From Streptomyces sp. SM10 (GTDB lineage Bacteria > Actinomycetota > Actinomycetes > Streptomycetales > Streptomycetaceae), in contig NZ_NEUF01000162.1 of NCBI RefSeq assembly GCF_002910915.1, forward strand, positions 1-43,848: 43,848 nt of DNA, written 5' to 3'. The position numbers and the translations under genes were made by a program. Of this stretch, positions 34,992 through 43,848 are shown piece by piece. Each line of letters opens with the position of its first letter. Within the stretch, counting starts at the first letter, position 1. The notes under the pieces are model-generated. The model ran no database searches. It was not told where the DNA came from and saw only the letters and a list, made by a program, of their open reading frames with translations.

Positions 34992-35702
34992 CCCGGCCGA
35001 GTGCAGGTGCACGCGCGGCGTCGGGTGCCCTTCGCCGGCGGGGTGTGGACGGCGACCGGCCGGTCGAGGGCGACCTTCGGCCCGGCCGGTTGCCGGGCCG
35101 ATCCACTCCGACTGCTCGGGGCGCTCGCGGGGTGGACCGCTACCGGTGTCACACCTGCGGCCGCCGATTGCGGCGGGGACGACCGCGGGTGAATCGGGAT
35201 CGAACGGATGTCGGCGAACAGGTTGATCTCGGGCCAGGGGCAGGAGCCGATTCCTGATCGTTCCTCATCGCCCGACGCCTCACCTCTCAGGTCCGGAACC
35301 CGGACCCGGATGCGCATGGTCATCACAAAGCCCAGGGCGCCTTGGCTCGTCCACGGCGAGTGTCTCCCTTCCCCGCCCCGCGATGTCTGCCATTGTGGCC
35401 GCGTCCGGCGGGCCACCAGAGGCCATGACCGTTTCGAAGATCTGCCGGTACATGCCGCCCAACGCCTTCTGGTCCAGGTCGTCGTGCCACTCGACGGCCG
35501 CTCGTCGTAGCCCGGGCGCCCGGCGCGAGAGCAACTGGCCCCGCTGTCCGGTTCCCGCTGCCCGTCGCCGACCGCCCTGGCTTCGACGACCGTCTGCCGC
35601 GCCACGTGGCCGGTGGTTTCGCCGGTGCGTGGCCGCCGACTTGCCGGGACCGTCGTGGGTGAGGGCGGGCGCACGGCCCGCCGCCGGGAGAGAGGCACAC
35701 TC
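34992..35702. other. 0.7 kb gap with one coding-like minus-strand remnant
   Basis: No complete gene is seen. On the minus strand, about 35340-35534 has strong codon bias and reads RAPGLRRAAVEWHDDLDQKA, then LGGMYRQIFETVMASGGPPD and AATMADIAGRGR. It has no start with a ribosome site and loses sense at both ends. I do not recognise it; it may be the helical C-terminal part of a lost gene. Confidence 0.4.
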
Positions 35703-37115
<1,413 letters not shown>

Positions 37116-37198
37116 GCCTGGTGGGCGCACAGGCCGAGGAGTCGCGTACACACAGTCAGGTCCCGGGTGACCGTGGCCCTGTGTCGGCGCTCTGCGGC

Positions 37199-37600
37199 AT
37201 GATGACCGCCGTGGACACCGAGATACTGGTAGACGTCTGGCAGCGGCTTCTCGCCGACCCCCGCAAGTCCTGGGTGCTGTTCGAGCACGGCACGTGTGTC
37301 GTCCTGACCGCTCCGGACGGAGAGCTCGCTGAGCAGGCCACCGAGCTACTGAAGCAGTTCGGCCCGGCGCGTGCCGGATCCTCGGCAGGAGACTTCGGGG
37401 TGATCCACCCCAAGGACGTCGAGGGGTGGGTTGTCACCGGGCATCACAACGACATCCTCACCTATGTCGGCCCTGATGAGCCCCGTGATCAGTCGGAGAT
37501 CGCCGTCGGCGTGCTCGGACGGTCCAAACGTCATCGGGACGGCACCGAACTGGGCGTCCTCCACGTCGAGGACAGGCGAGCTCGGGCGGACCTGGCGTAA
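37199..37600 (+). CDS. Conserved hypothetical protein, 133 residues
   Basis: Reads MMTAVDTEILVDVWQRLLAD with WVLFEHGTCVVLTAPDGELA further on, and GWVVTGHHNDILTYVGPDEP near the centre; an alpha/beta protein without membrane spans. Codon bias is clearly coding. The start is uncertain: ATG 37199, ATG 37202 or GTG 37214; no strong ribosome site precedes any, and an upstream in-frame start at 37112 overlaps the hydrolase gene. No family is recognised. It lies 83 bases after the hydrolase and may be transcribed alone. Confidence 0.65.
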   Translation: MMTAVDTEILVDVWQRLLADPRKSWVLFEHGTCVVLTAPDGELAEQATELLKQFGPARAGSSAGDFGVIHPKDVEGWVVTGHHNDILTYVGPDEPRDQSEIAVGVLGRSKRHRDGTELGVLHVEDRRARADLA

Positions 37601-37775
37601 GGCCCCGAGTGCCACCGGCCGTGATCGCCCCGCGCGTATCGGTTCAGGTCCCCCGGCTTCGGTGACCAGCCGTGTGGAGGTCTCGTCGTGGTGAGCGACG
37701 GCCTTCGCGAGGACAGGTGTGGGACCTGGAGGAGGTGGTGGTACATCTCGGAATCGGTCTGATGACGGCCGGAAC

Positions 37776-37999
37776 GACGCCCTCATCCAGAACGCGGCGG
37801 ACCCGGCCTGTCTCGGCCGGGTCACCTCCGTCGTCATGCTCACCATGGTCGGTCTTGCCCCCCTCGGCTACCCGCTGGTCGGCGCTGCCATCGGTGCCTG
37901 GGGAGCTGCCCCGTGTTTGTCGCCGGCGCCGTCCTCGCGAGCCCGGGCGTGGCGATCGCCCTGGCCTCCGAAGCGGTGCGGCAGGCCGAACGGTCCGGA
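37776..37999 (+). pseudogene. C-terminal scar of an MFS transporter
   Basis: The plus strand reads DALIQNAADPACLGRVTSVV and continues MLTMVGLAPLGYPLVGAAIG, then shifts phase near 37910 to VFVAGAVLASPGVAIALASE. This is the last two membrane spans of an MFS-type drug exporter, preceded by unrelated text and frameshifted. Confidence 0.6.
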
Positions 38000-38007
38000 C
38001 ACGCCGA

Positions 38008-38044
38008 CGGGGGCGTACGCGCCGCTGCTGCGCGCGTACGCCCC
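38008..38044 (-). terminator. Strong bidirectional terminator at the end of the sugar operon
   Basis: Perfect 14-bp stem GGGGGCGTACGCGC / GCGCGTACGCCCCC with a 9-base loop, 19 bases after the GH1 stop. Confidence 0.9.
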
Positions 38045-38062
38045 CGACGGGGAATCTGCCGG

Positions 38063-39442
38063 TCAGCCCCGGTGCGCCGTGATCAGCTGCTGATACCAGC
38101 GGTAGCTGTCCTTCGGGGTGCGCTCCAGGGTGTCGTAGTCGACCCGGATGATCCCGAACCGCTTCGCATAGCCCAGCGCCCACTCAAAGTTGTCCAGCAG
38201 GGACCACACGTAGTAGCCGCGCACGTCGACACCCGCGTCCATGGCCGCGCGCAGCGCCGTCAGGTGCGTGCGCAGGTACTCCACCCGGTCCGCGTCGTGG
38301 ATCGAGCCGTCCGCCTCCACGCTGTCGAACTCCGCCGAGCCGTTCTCCGTGATGTGCACGGGCGGCAGGGCGTCGCCGTACGTCTGCTTGAGCGCGGTCA
38401 GCAGGTCCGTGAACGACTCCGGGACGACCGGCCAGCCCATCGCCGTACGCCGTACGTCCGGGTACTGGCCCTCCGCGTACCGGTTGTCCGTGGCCACGCG
38501 CAGCGCCGGGTCCGCCTCGCGGTGCGGGGCGGCGGCGACGACGATCGGGCGGTAGTAGTTGATGCCCAGGAAGTCCATCGGCCGGGAGATCAGCTCCAGA
38601 TCGCCGTCGCGGCGGAAGTCCTGGCCCGTGATCAGCTCGCCCCAGGTCTCCTCCTCGGTGGCCGGGTAGCGGCCACCGAGGAGCGGATCGGTCCACACCA
38701 GGTTGTGCTGGGTGTCCGCGCGGACGACCGCCGCGAGGTCGGCGTCCGACTCGGTCGCCGGGACGTTGCGGTCCAGGTTGAGGGTGATGCCCGCCTCGCG
38801 GACACCGGCCGCGCGCAGTGCGTTCATCGCGTGGCCGTGGCCGACCAGCAGGTGGTGCGCGGCGGCCAGCGCCCCGCGGCCCTCCTGGGCGCCCGGTGCG
38901 TGACGGCCGACCGAGTAGCCGAGGAACGCGCTGCACCAGGGTTCGTTCAGGGTGATCCAGCGCGGCACGCGGTCGCCCAGGTGCTCGGCCATGATCGCGG
39001 TGTACTCGCCGAAGCGCTCCGCCGTCTCCCGGACCCGCCAGCCGCCCTTGTCCTCCAGGGCCTGCGGCAGGTCCCAGTGGTAGAGGGTGGCGGCCGGCTC
39101 GATCCCCGCCTCCAGGAGCGAGTCGACGAGCCGGGAGTAGAAGTCCAGCCCCTTCGGGTTGACAGCCCCGCTGCCCGTGGCCTGGATCCGGGACCAGGCG
39201 ATCGAGAATCGGTACGACTCCACGCCCAGGTCGCGCAGGAGCGCGACGTCCTCCGGGTAGCGGTGGTAGTGGTCGCAGGCGACGTCGCCCGTGTCGCCGC
39301 CGTCCGTCCTGCCGGGCGTGTGGCTGTAGGTGTCCCAGATGGACGGGCCGCGGCCGTCTTCCTCCACGGCGCCCTCGATCTGGTACGAGGCCGTGGCCGC
39401 GCCGAAGACGAATCCGGGCGGGAAGACCGGGAAGTCAGTCAT
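38063..39442 (-). CDS. GH1 beta-glucosidase
   Basis: A 459-residue glycoside hydrolase family 1 enzyme, expected to cleave beta-glucosides such as cellobiose inside the cell. The acid/base glutamate is in TLNEPW (E167) and the nucleophile in ITENGSA (E366). Also present are FGAATASYQIEGA at 13-25, WSRIQATG at 83-90 and the aglycone-site LLDNFEWALGYAKRFG near 416-431. No signal peptide is present, so it works in the cytoplasm on sugar brought in by the ABC transporter just upstream. ATG at 39442 lies 8 bases after the permease stop, with AAGGG before it. It is the last gene of the operon, before a strong terminator. Xylosidase or galactosidase side activity is possible. Confidence 0.95.
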   Translation of the reverse strand: MTDFPVFPPGFVFGAATASYQIEGAVEEDGRGPSIWDTYSHTPGRTDGGDTGDVACDHYHRYPEDVALLRDLGVESYRFSIAWSRIQATGSGAVNPKGLDFYSRLVDSLLEAGIEPAATLYHWDLPQALEDKGGWRVRETAERFGEYTAIMAEHLGDRVPRWITLNEPWCSAFLGYSVGRHAPGAQEGRGALAAAHHLLVGHGHAMNALRAAGVREAGITLNLDRNVPATESDADLAAVVRADTQHNLVWTDPLLGGRYPATEEETWGELITGQDFRRDGDLELISRPMDFLGINYYRPIVVAAAPHREADPALRVATDNRYAEGQYPDVRRTAMGWPVVPESFTDLLTALKQTYGDALPPVHITENGSAEFDSVEADGSIHDADRVEYLRTHLTALRAAMDAGVDVRGYYVWSLLDNFEWALGYAKRFGIIRVDYDTLERTPKDSYRWYQQLITAHRG

Positions 39443-39450
39443 GGAAACCC

Positions 39451-40305
39451 TTACTTGACCGAGCCGCCGGTGATCCCGGCGGCGATGTACTTCTGGGACA
39501 GGACGAGGAGGACCGCCGCGGGCACCGCGGAGAGCACGCTGGCCGCCATGACCGATCCCCAGTCACCGACGTGCGCGCCGATGTACTGGTAGATGCCGAG
39601 CGTGATCGGCTTGACGTCGTCGGTCGTGTTCAGCGTGAGCGCGAACATGAAGTCGCTCCACGCGTAGAGGAACGAGAACAGCCCGGCGGTGATCAGCGAG
39701 TTGCGGCTCATCGGCAGGACGACCTGGACGAACGTACGGATGCGGCCCGCGCCGTCGACCTCGGCGGCCTCGATGACCTCGCGCGGGATCGACACCATGA
39801 ACGAACGCATCAGCACGATCGCGAAGGGGATGCCCAGCGAGGCGTCCGCCAGCATCAGGCCGAAGTAGGAGTTGACCAGGCCGAGGTCCACGTACGCGCT
39901 GTACAGGGCGTTGGCGATGACGATGCCCGGCACCATCTGGGTGATCAGGGTGCCGAAGACGATCGTCTTGCTGCCGCGCAGCTTGAACTGCGCCAGGCCG
40001 TACGCCGCCGGCGCGGAGATCGCCAGGCAGATGGCCACGGCGCCGAGCGCCACGGCCAGCGAGGTCAGCAGGTTGCCGCCCTGTTCCGTGATCGCCGAGG
40101 TGAAGCCGGAGAAGTCCACACCCGTCGGGACCGGGCCCACGTCGACGAGGCCCGCGTCCGGCTGCAGCGCGGTGTTGATCATCCAGTACAGCGGGAACAG
40201 CATGACCGCGAGGACGACGACGCCGAAGACGGTCGCACCCCAGCGACGCCCCGGCCGGTGGACCGCGGGAGCCGGGGCGGCGGGGATCTGGGTGGTGGTC
40301 GCCAT
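39451..40305 (-). CDS. Sugar ABC transporter permease (MalG/CUT1 type)
   Basis: A 284-residue inner-membrane permease with six predicted spans. The N-terminal cytoplasmic part is followed by a span at about 20-42 (WGATVFGVVVLAVMLFPLYW). The EAA loop reads REVIEAAEVDGAGRIRTFVQVVLP near 184-207, and the protein ends AAGITGGSVK as many CUT1 MalG-type permeases do. ATG at 40305 sits 5 bases after the preceding permease stop with GGGGAAG upstream. It pairs with the next gene to form the channel for a beta-glucoside or oligosaccharide. No ATPase gene is in the operon; Streptomyces CUT1 systems share the multi-sugar ATPase MsiK encoded elsewhere. Confidence 0.93.
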   Translation of the reverse strand: MATTTQIPAAPAPAVHRPGRRWGATVFGVVVLAVMLFPLYWMINTALQPDAGLVDVGPVPTGVDFSGFTSAITEQGGNLLTSLAVALGAVAICLAISAPAAYGLAQFKLRGSKTIVFGTLITQMVPGIVIANALYSAYVDLGLVNSYFGLMLADASLGIPFAIVLMRSFMVSIPREVIEAAEVDGAGRIRTFVQVVLPMSRNSLITAGLFSFLYAWSDFMFALTLNTTDDVKPITLGIYQYIGAHVGDWGSVMAASVLSAVPAAVLLVLSQKYIAAGITGGSVK

Positions 40306-40310
40306 GCCGG

Positions 40311-41282
40311 TCACTTCCCCTCGTTGCGGTTGACCCGCAGGTAGAACACCGCGAAGACGGCGGAGATCAGGATCAGGATGTTGCCGACCACGGCACCGGC
40401 CCCGAAGTCCATCTGGACGAAGGAGTTCTGGTACGTGAGCGTGCCGAGCGTCTGCGTGGAGTCGGCGGGGCCGCCGTCGGTGAGGGCGAGGACCAGGTCG
40501 AGGATCTTGACCGTCGACATGAAGCCGAGCACCAGCACCACGGTGATGACGGGCTTGAGCATCGGCAGGGTCACCGAGCGGAACGTGCGCCAGGCCGAGG
40601 CGCCGTCGAGCGCTGCTGCCTCGTTCAGTTCCTTGGGGACCTCCTGGAGGCCGCCGTAGAGGATCACCATGTTGAACGGGATGCCGATCCAGATGTTCAC
40701 CAGGATCACCGAGATCAGCGCCATGCCCGTGCTCGTCAGCCACGGCGTGTCAACGGGCAGGCCGACCGTGCCCAGGAAGGAGTTGAGGACACCGGTGTCC
40801 TGGTCGAAGATGCGGCGCCACACGATGCCGGAGACGACCATCGGGACCAGCCACGGCAGCAGGATCAGCGACCGCAGGATGCCGTTCAGCGGGAAGCGGC
40901 GGGTGAAGAAGACGGCGAGTGCCAGACCGATGCAGAACTGGCCGACGAGCGACCCGACGGTGAAGAGGATCGTCTGCCACAGGGCCTTGCCGAACAGCCC
41001 GTCGCTGAAGACGTTGTTCCAGTTGTCCAGGCCGTTGAACGGCGCCTCGCCGGTGAAGAACGTGGACGGCGAGTAGTCCTGGAAGCTCATGACGATGTTG
41101 CGGACGAGCGGGTAGCCGAAGAACAGCGCCATGAAGATCACGGCGGGGGCGATGAACCCCCACTGGGCGAGCGTCCTGCGCCGCTTGGCGCTCCGCGGGT
41201 TCACGGGCTTCCTGACCGCACGGGCCGCGGGGGCCTTCGGGTCGGCCGGCGGCGCGGCGGCCGAGGCAGTGGTGGATGACAT
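40311..41282 (-). CDS. Sugar ABC transporter permease (MalF/CUT1 type)
   Basis: A 323-residue permease. The long N-terminal cytoplasmic extension is Ala/Pro/Lys-rich (1-35) and is followed by the first span WGFIAPAVIFMALFFGYPLV. The EAA loop reads KELNEAAALDGASAWRTFRSVTLP near 232-255. Six spans are predicted. It lies 11 bases after the binding-protein stop on the same strand, in the usual SBP-MalF-MalG order. ATG start; the substrate is set by the binding protein. Confidence 0.93.
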   Translation of the reverse strand: MSSTTASAAAPPADPKAPAARAVRKPVNPRSAKRRRTLAQWGFIAPAVIFMALFFGYPLVRNIVMSFQDYSPSTFFTGEAPFNGLDNWNNVFSDGLFGKALWQTILFTVGSLVGQFCIGLALAVFFTRRFPLNGILRSLILLPWLVPMVVSGIVWRRIFDQDTGVLNSFLGTVGLPVDTPWLTSTGMALISVILVNIWIGIPFNMVILYGGLQEVPKELNEAAALDGASAWRTFRSVTLPMLKPVITVVLVLGFMSTVKILDLVLALTDGGPADSTQTLGTLTYQNSFVQMDFGAGAVVGNILILISAVFAVFYLRVNRNEGK

Positions 41283-41293
41283 GGTTCGTTACC

Positions 41294-42556
41294 TCAGTTC
41301 CCGCTCGTGACCTGCTGCTGGGCACGCTTCAGCGCGGCCTCGCTGGACTCGCCGGTGAGCGCGGACTGGAAGGCGCTCTGCAGGGCGAGGGAGACCGATG
41401 ACCACTGGGCGCCCACCTTCGCGGTACGCGAACGGGCGGTGGCGACCTGGTCGGCCAGCGCCGCCAGTTCCGGGGTCTTCTTCCGCCAGATGTCGGCCGC
41501 CTTGGTGTTGGCCGGGACCATCCAGCTGTTGATGGCGTAGGAGATCTCCTCCTGCTCACCCGACATACAGCCGATGATCTTGGCGGACATCTTCTCGCGC
41601 TCGGTGTCACCGGTGTTGGGCACGGTGAGCACACCGCCGCCCAGTGGACCGACCGAGTCGTCGCCCGCCTCGGGGACGGGGATCTCGGCGATGCCCCAGT
41701 CGAGCCCCTTCTTGGAGTTCAGGGTCTCGACCTGCCACGGACCGTTGATCATCATGGCCGCGTTGCCGGCCATGAACTGGTCGTTCACGTCGGCCTGGGT
41801 CCAGTTGACCGTGGACTTGGAGAGCGAACCGTCCTTCAGCAGGCCCTTCCAGTAGTCCAGGGCGCCCGCGACCTCGGGGGTGTCGAGCTTGGACTCGTCA
41901 CCGCCGTTGGACCACATGAACGGCGTGAACTGGAAGACGCCGTCCTCCGCGCCGCCCGCGCTGAGCGCCAGGCCGTACCGCTTGCCCTGGGTCAGCTTCT
42001 TGGCGGTCGACTGCATCTCGGCCCAGGTGGTGGGGACCTTCAGGCCGGCCTTGTCGAGCGTGTCCTTGTTGTAGAACAGCGCCAGGGTGTTCACCGTGCG
42101 CGCGGCCCCGTAGTACTCCCCGTCGAACGAACCGAAGTCGACGATCCCCTCGGGGATGTCCGTCGTGGTCAGCCCGAGGTCCTTGAGCGGTATCAGCCCG
42201 CCCGCCTCGGCGAACGTCGGCATCTCGGAGGCGTCCAGCTGGAGGACGTCCGGCAGCGACTTCGATGACGCCATGCGCAGCGCCTTCGTCATCAGCTGCG
42301 CCGCCGGCACGCTCTGCTGCTCGATGGTGACCCCGAGCTCCTTGCTGCAGCGCTTGAGGGTGTCACCGTCCCAGCGGTGGTACGACTCGTCGGTCGAGGA
42401 GTTCATGACGGTGTAGACGTCCTCGTCCCGCTGCTGGCCGCACCCCGACAGAACGGTGCCGGCGACGATCGCGGAGACGACGGTGAAGGGGACGACGATC
42501 CGCCTGGTGCGGCGGCTGCGAGGTCGTATCCGTCCGTCCGGGGAGGGTTCTGTCAC
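41294..42556 (-). CDS. Sugar ABC transporter solute-binding lipoprotein
   Basis: A 420-residue extracellular solute-binding protein of the family 1 type. The N terminus is a Tat/Sec-like lipoprotein signal: Arg-rich start (RPRSRRTRR), hydrophobic VVPFTVVSAIVAGTV and lipobox LSGC, with the anchored cysteine near residue 39. The mature protein shows GLIPLKDLG, ALFYNKDTLDKAGLKVPTTW and FMAGNAAMMINGPWQVE, all usual for CUT1 binding proteins. GTG at 42556 follows AAGGG by 7 bases; the longer frame to 42613 would overlap the operator and is rejected. First gene of the operon; likely controlled by the CebR-like operator 43 bases upstream. The ligand is probably a beta-linked glucoside, judged from the GH1 gene. 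Confidence 0.93.
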   Translation of the reverse strand: MTEPSPDGRIRPRSRRTRRIVVPFTVVSAIVAGTVLSGCGQQRDEDVYTVMNSSTDESYHRWDGDTLKRCSKELGVTIEQQSVPAAQLMTKALRMASSKSLPDVLQLDASEMPTFAEAGGLIPLKDLGLTTTDIPEGIVDFGSFDGEYYGAARTVNTLALFYNKDTLDKAGLKVPTTWAEMQSTAKKLTQGKRYGLALSAGGAEDGVFQFTPFMWSNGGDESKLDTPEVAGALDYWKGLLKDGSLSKSTVNWTQADVNDQFMAGNAAMMINGPWQVETLNSKKGLDWGIAEIPVPEAGDDSVGPLGGGVLTVPNTGDTEREKMSAKIIGCMSGEQEEISYAINSWMVPANTKAADIWRKKTPELAALADQVATARSRTAKVGAQWSSVSLALQSAFQSALTGESSEAALKRAQQQVTSGN

Positions 42557-42598
42557 GGTGGTGCCCTTGCGGTGGGAGGGGATGCCGGGCCGTGCCCA

Positions 42599-42612
42599 TG
42601 GGAACGCTCCCA
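42599..42612 (-). promoter_or_regulatory. CebR-like operator TGGGAACGCTCCCA
   Basis: The 14-base site differs at one position from TGGGAGCGCTCCCA, the palindrome bound by the LacI-family cellobiose repressor CebR in Streptomyces. It lies 43 bases ahead of the binding-protein start. No LacI-family gene is in the window, so the repressor would act in trans. Confidence 0.75.
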
Positions 42613-42665
42613 CGGGCTGGTGGTCAAGACCCTGCGCGGATCCGGCGGTGTCACGGCAGGGAGGT

Positions 42666-42698
42666 CCGGGGCGCCCGGTGGTGGGCCGGGTGCCCCGG
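42666..42698 (-). terminator. Terminator after xylA
   Basis: A 13-bp stem CCGGGGCGCCCGG / CCGGGTGCCCCGG (one G-U or mismatch) with a 7-base loop, 9 bases after the xylose isomerase stop. It separates xylA from the sugar operon. Confidence 0.7.
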
Positions 42699-42706
42699 GG
42701 GGTGGG

Positions 42707-43848
42707 TCAGCGGACGCCGAGGAGGTGTTCCATGGCGAGCTGGTCGAGGGCTTCGAAGGCCATGGAGCGCTCCGCTGCGGCGGTGGCGTCGAAGTTCTCG
42801 TAGGCGGACCGGTCGGCGAGGAGGCTCTTGAGGCCGTCGTCGGCGGTGGGCTGGGCGAGTTCGTCCAGGCGGGAGGCGGTCAGGGCCTGCTGGACGGCGG
42901 GGTCGGCGCGGAAGGCGAGGGCGCGTTCCTTGAGGATGAGGTAGTTGCGCATGCAGTTCTTCGCGGATTCCCAGACGCCGTCGATGCCGTCGGTGCGTAC
43001 GGGCTTGAAGTCGAAGTGGAGGGATCCGGTGTAGTCGGAGGTCTCCAGGAGGTCGACGAGCCAGAAGGCCTGGCGCAGGTCGCCGGCGCCGAAGCGGAAG
43101 TCCTGGTCGTACTTGATGCCGGACTGTCCGTTGAGGTCGATGTGGAAGAGCTTGCCGGCCCACAGGGCCTGGGCGATGCCGTGGGGGAAGTTCAGCCCGG
43201 CCATCTGCTCGTGGCCGGTCTCCGGGTTCACGCCGACCATCTCGGGGCGCTCGAGGCGCTCGATGAAGGCCAGGGCGTGGCCGATCGTGGGCAGGAGGAT
43301 GTCGCCGCGGGGCTCGTTGGGCTTGGGCTCGATCGCGAAGCGCAGGTCGTAGCCCTGCTCGGTGACGTAGTCGCCCAGCAGGTCGAAGGCTTCCTTCATC
43401 CGGTCCAGGGCGATACGGACGTCCTTCGCGCCGCCGGACTCGGCGCCCTCGCGGCCGCCCCAGGCGACGTAGGTGGTCGCGCCGAGCTCGGCGGCCAGGT
43501 CGATGTTGCGCATGACCTTGCGCAGCGCGAAACGGCGTACGTCGCGGTCGTTCGCGGTGAACCCGCCGTCCTTGAAGACCGGGTGGGTGAACAGGTTCGT
43601 GGTGGCCATCGGGACCTTCATCCCGGTGCGGGACAGGGCGTCCTTGAACCGGCCGATCAGCCGGGCGCGCTCCGTCTCGGAGGACCCGAACGGGATCAGG
43701 TCGTCGTCGTGGAACGTCACCCCGTGCGCACCGAGCTCCGCGAGCCGCTCGACCGACTCGACCGGGTCCAGCGCGGGACGTGTCGGCTCACCGAACGGGT
43801 CGTTGCCACGCCAGCCCACGGTCCACAGACCGAACGTGAACCTGTCCG
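42707..43848 (-). CDS. xylA: Xylose isomerase, 5' end beyond window
   Basis: At least 380 residues of a class I xylose isomerase, which converts D-xylose to D-xylulose and also glucose to fructose. The frame is open to the window edge, where it reads RFTFGLWTVGWRGNDPFG, about ten residues from the usual N terminus. Metal and substrate residues are seen in FHDDDLIPFG, YVAWGGREGAE, FAIEPKPNEPRGD (first metal glutamate and the catalytic lysine), NPETGHEQMAGLNF and FHIDLNGQ. C-terminal helical arm is complete (FEALDQLAMEHLLG). The family's usual length is about 388, so only the start is lost. A terminator follows directly. Confidence 0.97.
   Translation of the reverse strand, partial: DRFTFGLWTVGWRGNDPFGEPTRPALDPVESVERLAELGAHGVTFHDDDLIPFGSSETERARLIGRFKDALSRTGMKVPMATTNLFTHPVFKDGGFTANDRDVRRFALRKVMRNIDLAAELGATTYVAWGGREGAESGGAKDVRIALDRMKEAFDLLGDYVTEQGYDLRFAIEPKPNEPRGDILLPTIGHALAFIERLERPEMVGVNPETGHEQMAGLNFPHGIAQALWAGKLFHIDLNGQSGIKYDQDFRFGAGDLRQAFWLVDLLETSDYTGSLHFDFKPVRTDGIDGVWESAKNCMRNYLILKERALAFRADPAVQQALTASRLDELAQPTADDGLKSLLADRSAYENFDATAAAERSMAFEALDQLAMEHLLGVR

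Noticed and set aside
37913..39592. 559-codon plus-strand frame opposite the beta-glucosidase
   Set aside because: Antisense shadow, apart from its first 30 codons, which belong to the MFS scar.

Overview
The window is high-GC DNA with strongly G/C-biased third codon positions, frequent GTG starts, AAGGAG-type ribosome sites and many stop/start overlaps. The conserved right half (XRE-fused MurA paralogue, 904-residue aconitase, ROK regulator, GH1 sugar operon, xylose isomerase) is typical of Streptomyces. From memory, the MurA-paralogue/aconitase neighbourhood resembles S. coelicolor SCO5998-SCO5999. No tRNA, rRNA or CRISPR array was seen.

Region A (1-26.2 kb) is an accessory island with a patchwork of remnants. 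It opens with the right end of an IS3-family element (orfA/orfB with a -1 slippery site). A complete class 1 DISARM phage-defence operon follows on the plus strand: drmD, drmMI, drmA, drmB, drmC, all overlapping by 1-8 nt. After about 1.8 kb of gene debris comes a compact three-gene minus-strand operon: a helical-repeat protein with a J-domain-like segment, a small GrpE-like protein, and an Hsp70 whose C-terminal lid is replaced by a predicted NYN/PIN-type RNase domain. This looks like a DnaJ-GrpE-DnaK triad rewired to carry a nuclease. It is the main candidate here for an undescribed system, possibly anti-phage, given its place beside DISARM. Upstream of it lie an eroded IS5-type transposase, a second IS5 element with recognisable 21-bp ends, and decayed leftovers of a phage- or ICE-like element, a peptide ABC transporter and an Rhs/Hint polymorphic toxin.

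Region B (26.5-30.6 kb) is a transition. It holds the XRE-MurA fusion, a small DUF4236 protein, several gene scars (a D-lactate-dehydrogenase-like Fe-S remnant with an in-frame TGA in its CCG motif, a PucR HTH fragment, an unknown fragment) and a GNAT acetyltransferase.

Region C (30.8-43.8 kb) is core-like. Aconitase sits behind a promoter region with two palindromes, followed by a terminator and a ROK-family regulator. A secreted alpha/beta-hydrolase, a small hypothetical and an MFS scar come next. A four-gene sugar operon (lipoprotein binding protein, two permeases, GH1 beta-glucosidase) is preceded by a CebR-like operator and ends at a strong terminator. A xylose isomerase gene runs off the right edge.

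Functionally the window combines DNA-level defence (DISARM), a possible RNA-level chaperone-nuclease module, and central and plant-sugar carbon metabolism. All family calls are from reading motifs; no database search was possible.
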